From positions 2,666,001 through 2,730,000 of the forward strand of contig NC_061131.1 of the NCBI RefSeq assembly GCF_905220365.1: a DNA stretch of 64,000 nucleotides, read 5' to 3'. The notes beneath the pieces were generated by a model. It was not told the DNA's origin. It searched no databases and saw only the letters and a list, made by a program, of their open reading frames with translations. This document shows positions 58,036 to 64,000 of the stretch, piece by piece. The position numbers were made by a program, and so were the translations under genes. This DNA comes from Vanessa cardui. Its lineage: Eukaryota > Arthropoda > Insecta > Lepidoptera > Nymphalidae. Each line of letters begins with the position of its first letter. Within the stretch, counting starts at the first letter, position 1.

Positions 58036-60540
58036 CCCTAACCTTATATTAATATAGTATTTTGTACAAATATGTATGTATGAATCGTGTGGTGCCAGTG
58101 GCGAAAACAATTGTTACGATCTGTGACGGAAATTATGCTACGTGTGTACCCATAACAATCCATATTGGAGTAGAGTAAGATAAACATTTTCCAAGAGCGA
58201 GGCCAAGAGTTGGACACTACACGAATGAAACTACTTACAATAATAAAATTTAATTAAGTAATATAGTCGGTTATAAAAATATTTTTGTTACTCTGTCAAT
58301 AATATTTCCTGTACAATACTTGAACAAGTAGCTTAATAGTAGATAATATTGTTATCAGAACGAACAACTTTAATCGCTTGGCAGTCAATTAAATTGTCTT
58401 TTCACACTAAGTCATGGACACTTGGCTTAAAAGCCACACCTCACTATAATTGCATTTAATGATACTAAATAATATATACGGTGCCGTTTTATAGTTAGAT
58501 ATATAAAATTTACTTTTGATGAATCGTAGCGATATTAATCGTTAATTTAAACGGGTTCGAAGTAAAGGTTCAATTGGTTCCAACTTGCGAACTAAATGCC
58601 ATTTTTAAACGTTAGTTATTTAGGTTTTTATGTCATTACTGATTTAAAAAAGAAGATTATTTAACTAAAAGAAGTAATTTAGGGCTGTCACGATTGAACT
58701 GAATAGCTGAAAAGCGTAATTGTTTAATGAATGCTCAAGTATTTATATTTATGAAGACTTAGTAAATTAATTCTTACTATTGAGTCTACCGCGATATTAC
58801 GCGTTTATATATATATGTATATTTTTTCGAAATGTGTGACAGGACTTTTTTAATTTCATTTAATTGAAACTGCAAGTCACTCATTTGGAGAATTACACTT
58901 ACTCAATAGTTAAGATTTAACAAAGAAATAATTTGAGAAAGAAGATGAGAAAACGTTACTGGTTGGTTAGAGAGCGATGCTGCTGCATAATAAAAAAAAA
59001 AGTAAACAAAATAGTAAATTTGGTATCAACAAACTACTTATATTGCAATCAATAATTCTCTTTATTTTTTGCACATCAATGGTTGGAGGTCTTCAAAATG
59101 AGACCATAACCGATTTATGTGCAGCTATCGTCTTATAATCACTGGGGCAAAAAATGGTTTACACTACCAAAGTATTAATACATTAAGATGACTCCCAAAG
59201 ACATACATATATATGTATATGTGCTAATGAAATTAATGTGTCTAATTTTTTTTTCGATCATTGACAAATATACCTGAATTCTTATAGAAATAATTTAAAC
59301 AGTAAGTGAGTCTTCACTGTGATTGGATCAAACATTTTTGAATTATTGTATGACGTACATGTTCTAATGATTTGTCGACCTTGTTGTTTTTGCAGAAATA
59401 TCTTTCAAAAAGTCTTGTAAGCGTTTTAACATTTTTGTATGTATTTTTTTTTAAATACAGTGTACACTCCATGCAACGTCACTAGCTTTAACGACAAACC
59501 GATAAGGTCGATATCATTAGAATTTCATTGGTTTAGCTTGTCTTTCATACAATTATACACTGTATATAACGCCACACACACTCACAACGACACGTTTATA
59601 ATAAAAATTCCGTTTTATGTTGCCAAAAAAAGTAAAAACAGTTGAAATTATTGTGTATGTTATGCCGTAACAAACTGTCTACATACCGACATTTCTAAGA
59701 AATCAGTTCTCTGGTTTAAAAATTGTGATTGCACGCGTAGAGAAACTCTGGAAGCAGTAAAATTATTAAAAAAGTACTTTTTATCACCAAGGCAACAAAA
59801 TTACTGGGTGCAGCAAAAGACATCTCAAATAAAAATTGCTTTATATAATTACTAACTCTAGTCTGAAATATACTTTTCTTTTTCTAATACAGGTTTTTCT
59901 TCTGATAACTATCTGTAACATCTTTAAATACATACCGTCCCTTGAGTGACGTTATATAGAGTATACATTTAAAATAAATAAATCGGTATAATAAAAAAAA
60001 TATGTTCATTTATTAGCAAAGAATTATATAATTTAGTGACGCTATTCGATTTGTGAATTTATTTTCACATTTCAATTTATTTTTCGTCAAACGTAGCTTT
60101 CCTTATTGTAATTCGATTTGGTAATATTTGAATACAATAGCAATTGATTATTATTTTGGTTATATGTATTAATTTCAATATATAATTATTAATTGACATT
60201 AAATAATATTTACTTAAATAATAAAAGTAATATTTGTCAAAGGTTTTATGTAAATGATAAATAAAGTATATAGGAAAGGTAAAATTGTGAGGTGAGATAA
60301 AGGAAAAATAGGTAAATTTTAGTGTTTTAGTGAGAAGAGTAGAGCTACTTTAAGTCCCACTCAAAAAAAGTTGTTCTTGAATGTTAATATACAGATTTTA
60401 TTTTAGTAAGGTATGTGAGGAAATGGGCAACTTAGATGCAAGCCAAAAGATTTAATTATTTTTAGTTAAGGAACCAGTGAACTAGCCATTTGGTTATTTC
60501 AAATACAGATATTATATATATTACAGACACAGATACAGAT
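58036..60540. other. AT-rich, no supportable gene
   Basis: A 68-codon frame at 59439-59645 follows a possible acceptor (AATACAG at 59454-59460) but has no motif or partner exon. Nothing else recognised. Confidence 0.4.
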
Positions 60541-60544
60541 ATAA

Positions 60545-60795
60545 TATAGGGCATTGTGTAAGCCCGTTTAAGTAGGTACCACTCACTCATCAGTTATTCT
60601 ACCGCCGTACAGCAGTACTCAGTATTTTTGTGTTGGAATGTTGAGCGTGTCAGTGTAACTACAGGCACAAAGGATGTAACATCTTAGTTCCTATGGTTGG
60701 TGGCGAATACAACATCGCTACGTACGCGATAGAACATCTGATTAGTGAGCGGTACCTTCCCAGACGAGCTTTTACATAGCCTTACCACTAAGTAA
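60545..60795. repeat. Two Repeat-B pieces in opposite orientation
   Basis: 60545-60710 is reversed (CATTGTGTAAGCCCGTTTAA to CTATGGTTGGTGGCG). 60725-60795 is forward (GCGATAGAACATCTGATTAG to ACGAGCTTTTACATAGCC). Confidence 0.75.
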
Positions 60796-60884
60796 TATTA
60801 CGGTAAGAATACACATTCTGTAAAACTTTTATGTCACCTCTTATTATACAGTTTTTCGGAGTGTGTAAACAAAGTTTCATAGTC

Positions 60885-60995
60885 AAAATAACTTTATTCA
60901 AGTAAGCTCTTACAAGTACTTTTGAATTTTTAAAATGTAACAGGCAAAGGGGCTCTGAATCTCTAAAAACAAAACGTCTACACTCTTGCTTTGTT
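60885..60995 (-). repeat. LINE 3'-end-like fragment
   Basis: ATAACTTTATTCAAGTAAGC then TCTTACAAGTACTTTTGAAT, the end of the repeat also seen at 28045 and 51300. Confidence 0.6.
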
Positions 60996-60999
60996 TAAA

Positions 61000-62435
61000 A
61001 GATAACAATAACAACACAATCTTTTTCTCTAGTTTTGTATGCTGTATATATTATACCTCTATTTTACTAAATTATATTTTTTAATTACGTGTATTTGATT
61101 ATATTACTAATGATGTGTTTATTTATCATGCACACATATCACTAATGATCTTTTTATTTACTGTACCTTATCATGAATTATTCTTTCTTTCCTGGAAGAG
61201 ATCGTTTTAGCAATATGGCCGCTACTTATATTACTTGCGTTAATTGAATTACAAAAATATATTTGTATTTTATAATATACCTAATTGTTAATCACAAAGA
61301 TCAATTAAGTTAAATACAACTACATTTGTTACGTGAACGTCACAAGTAATTGTTTCTTTCTACTTTTTGTTATATTAGTATTTGATTAGGAAAAACAAGT
61401 ATTTATCGAAAGTCATTTCACAAAACGCGATACCAGTAAAAGTTATTTTATTGAAAGAATAATTATAACAGATGTAGTAAGATGTCATTGGATTTTTAAG
61501 GGTTATTTATTTATTAATTAGATCATTTTATCCTTTATACACACACGTTTAAATTCGTTGTAAATCGATTAACACACAAGGACTTATTACACACTCACAC
61601 TAACAGGAAGAGAAATTTTCAATAGAGTCAATTCTAAAAAAAGAATACTAGGTTCATCCCATACTAAGCGAATATGATATTTTGTGTTTATCAACACTGT
61701 TTTAAATAAAAAACTTCCACAGCTTTAACAAACTGCGGCTAGTTTAAAGCGCATATACATAAAAATATTACTTTTAAATTGTATCACTACTGATATTAAC
61801 TTCAGGTAAAACTTGTTGCTAATTTATACAAACGAAAAAATCTCGTTGGTCAATAGTATCAAATTAGAAGTGAATTATTTATCAAGGCTGTCGTACCTTC
61901 TTATATTAAGCAACAAATTTTAAAAAGAACTTGGAAGGTGTAACCCTCATTACGAAACCTATTTGAAATAATAAAGGACGAAAAAAAAATTTACAGGTCG
62001 GAATAAATTTGTAATTATTAATGTTTTATGAATGAACTGAAAGTAATCTTAGATTGTAGATTGTCAGAAATAATGATAAGGTTTGGTGTGTAGAACGAAC
62101 GCGTTCTCACGTGCGAGCTTGCCTGCCTTGGACGGCCTTGCCGATTTACTTTTGCTTGCTGCAATGCATTCGCTGGTTTAATGCGCGTTCCTTTGCAAAT
62201 AAAGGTTGCTTGCATCCACAATATTGTTTATTACAAAATAAATAATATACTCTTTGTGTCAAAGATGATTTGGCTGCAAATTTCCCGGTCTTTGATTCAA
62301 GCTGAAGGACAATAAAAAGTTGTTGGTTTTTTGTGTCATTTTCAGTAGTTGTCCGAATTTCGTAAGTTCTGGGTTTGCGTTTGAAATCTTTTCACCCGTT
62401 TCGGATTGTGTTTGAGAAAAGTGAGAAAATAAATA
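61000..62435. other. No supportable gene
   Basis: Mostly AT-rich. A GC-richer patch at 62090-62220 contains an open minus frame of 67 codons (ATG at 62221) without recognisable motif or splice context. Confidence 0.4.
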
Positions 62436-62440
62436 AATCT

Positions 62441-62680
62441 GACGACCTCCGTGGTCGAGTGGTGTGTACACCGGTATTCATGAGTACGTCAGTCTGAGGT
62501 CCTGGGTTCGATTCCCAGCCGAGTCAATGTAGATTATCATTTATTTTCTATGTTGTCTTGGGTCTGGGTGTTTGTGGTACCGTTGTTACTTCTGATTTTC
62601 CATAACACAAGTGCTTTAGCTACTTATATTGGAATCAGAGTAATGTATGTGATGTTCTTTCATATTTAAAAAAAAATGCA
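62441..62680 (+). repeat. SINE-C, full length
   Basis: GACCTCCGTGGTCGAGTGGT (A box), GGGTTCGATTCCCAGCCGAG (B box), TTTCTATGTTGTCTTGGG, CATAACACAAGTGCTTTAGC and an A-rich tail. Full head, unlike the copy at 21661. Confidence 0.88.
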
Positions 62681-62689
62681 TCAGCATTT

Positions 62690-63450
62690 GCGCACGTACT
62701 TAAGCATTTAGATATCTCTAACATATTTGTCTATTCACGGTTGATAAAGGCCAACATGACGAATCGATCAGGAGAACATATGCTAGATAAGAACATGTGC
62801 ATCATGTCGGTGGAAAATAGTCAAAGAGACATCAGTTTTTGTGTTCCAATGAAACGATACAACTTGTAGCAATTATCGTTGAGCTGACGATTAAGGTCAT
62901 AGTTTTGACCCTTTAGTAAATTTATTTCTTCGGTTGTTTCTTTATTATCATTGTTGTGCCAACTAATTATAATTTAGAAAATGTTTCAAAGAAAATGAAT
63001 TCTAGGGACAATTGTGTTTTTGATTTATTGCATAAAATATAATTTCTGTTTGTAACTGAAATGAATTCGAGTTAAATATTTATTTATTTTATTTTACGAC
63101 TATTACGTGTACTTACCTACTATACGTGTCTTTTTATGTATACGGAATTAGATAATTTTTAGTTTGGGTTAAAAACAGAGGAATTATGGGTCCATGGCAG
63201 AGTCTGTGTTGTACCGCGAATCTGATGGTGTATATTATTATAGCATCCTGTCCTATGTACTTTAGAACATGCCGTGTGTGTTGTGTTTTAAAAAGAGAGT
63301 TTCTCGGATTCGCTTATGACTACTTTATATATAACCTATATATTACAAAATGTCTTATTTATAAAATAGCTATTGAACTGTTTCTGTTTCTAAATTTTAT
63401 TTTAAATTCGTATTAAGTATTCAGTTGAGGAAATGAGTAAAGTAAAATAT
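62690..63450. other. No supportable gene
   Basis: AT-rich. The 76-codon frame at 63186-63416 shows only composition-driven hydrophobicity. Confidence 0.4.
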
Positions 63451-63454
63451 GTTA

Positions 63455-63575
63455 TTTTGGTATATGTATCGTCTATAGGTACATATATGCATATATACGT
63501 ACGAGTAAAAAAAGGCTATTTTAATATTACAAACTGATACTCCAATTTTATTGTATGTATAGATAAGATAATTAG
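63455..63575 (-). repeat. H2-type repeat fragment
   Basis: TTGGTATATGTATCGTCTAT, AAAAAGGCTATTTTAATATT and TACTCCAATTTTATTGTATG, the outer part of H2 in the orientation of 24985-25215. Confidence 0.55.
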
Positions 63576-63579
63576 TTGC

Positions 63580-64000
63580 ACTGAAAAGTACAAACAATAA
63601 AAAACAACACTAAAATTGATAAGCCCAAAATCCAAGACACCGTGGCGTAAATTCCATTAATTAAAAAAAAAAAGAATTGCATTCTTTTTCATTGAACGTT
63701 ATGCATCTGTCGCTAACATTGGACTGAGTGTTGCGAGTTTGCGACCCCGTTTCTTACTTCATAACGTTTTTTAATCTCATTTCGTATGAACACAGCGCCG
63801 TCTGTCATTGTCTAATAAATACCAACATAATCATTCACCGTCCTTGCAGTTGTTTTGATCTTATTAATTAAGTTAATTGAAAGTTTCAATGGCCTTGTGA
63901 TTGGAGCCAGTTTCTACGTATTGTAAATGATATGATGAATTTTATTTTATTGTGTACTTTATGGTTGAATTATCTTTTAAAATCGTAATTAAAAAAAGTA
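63580..64000. other. No recognised feature at the right edge
   Basis: AT-rich sequence. AACACAGCGCCGTCTGTCAT near 63790 is a short GC-richer patch of unknown meaning. Confidence 0.35.

Noticed and set aside
59439..59645. Possible exon after an AATACAG acceptor
   Set aside because: No homologous motif, no partner exon in frame and no donor. Left out as a gene.
62018..62221. 67-codon minus-strand frame in a GC-richer patch
   Set aside because: Composition is suggestive, but no motif, splice site or promoter could be tied to it.

Overview
The window looks like nuclear DNA of a butterfly, most likely a nymphalid. It is AT-rich, spliced exons are GC-rich islands with GT/AG boundaries, and most of the recognisable sequence is lepidopteran interspersed repeats. 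The assignment rests on repeat types I recognise, above all a tRNA-headed SINE resembling the Metulj family described from Heliconius. No database was searched.

Names used for repeats. SINE-A: ~300 bp, Metulj-like, tRNA-like head with boxes around GGCCCAGTGGTTAGAACG and GGGTTCAAACCC, tail (TTG)n or (TTAC)n-like. Repeat-B: ~280 bp of unknown class, read from CCTGATGGTAAGTGGTCACC to GGGCTTGCACAAAGCCCT. SINE-C: head GACCTCCGTGGTCGAGTGG. SINE-D: a second tRNA-headed family with B box GGTTCAAATCC. H1, H2 and H3: three short Helitron-like or unclassified non-autonomous families.

Layout. (1) 1-6953, minus strand: five exons of GDAP2 (ganglioside-induced differentiation-associated protein 2), from the start codon at 6942 through most of the N-terminal macro domain. 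The gene runs off the left edge, so the CRAL-TRIO part is not in the window. Its introns carry a three-layer nest of transposons at 301-2221, further SINEs, a MITE pair and a Repeat-B copy with a perfect inverted duplication. (2) About 7-52.8 kb: no protein-coding exon I can support. It holds dozens of old repeats, one 5'-truncated LINE (20340-21346), several strong inverted repeats, and two GC-rich islands with CRE-type TGACGTCA sites (about 14.6-14.9 kb and 46.0-46.1 kb) that look like promoters or enhancers. (3) 52.8-57.4 kb: a cluster of small membrane or secreted protein genes. A minus-strand single-TM gene (52874-53121) lies head to head with two plus-strand units (53991 and 56216), whose first exons are clearly paralogous and share an LFSTxxYLMTIVxP core and a phase-0 donor. 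The second unit encodes a 308-residue protein with five N-glycosylation sequons. I do not recognise this family. (4) 57.5-64 kb: SINE-A, SINE-C and Repeat-B copies in AT-rich DNA without a supportable gene.

GDAP2 and the membrane-protein cluster are about 46 kb apart, and nothing in the sequence links their functions. The most unusual signal is the duplicated signal-anchor exon pair. It could be two tandem paralogous genes or one gene with alternative first exons.
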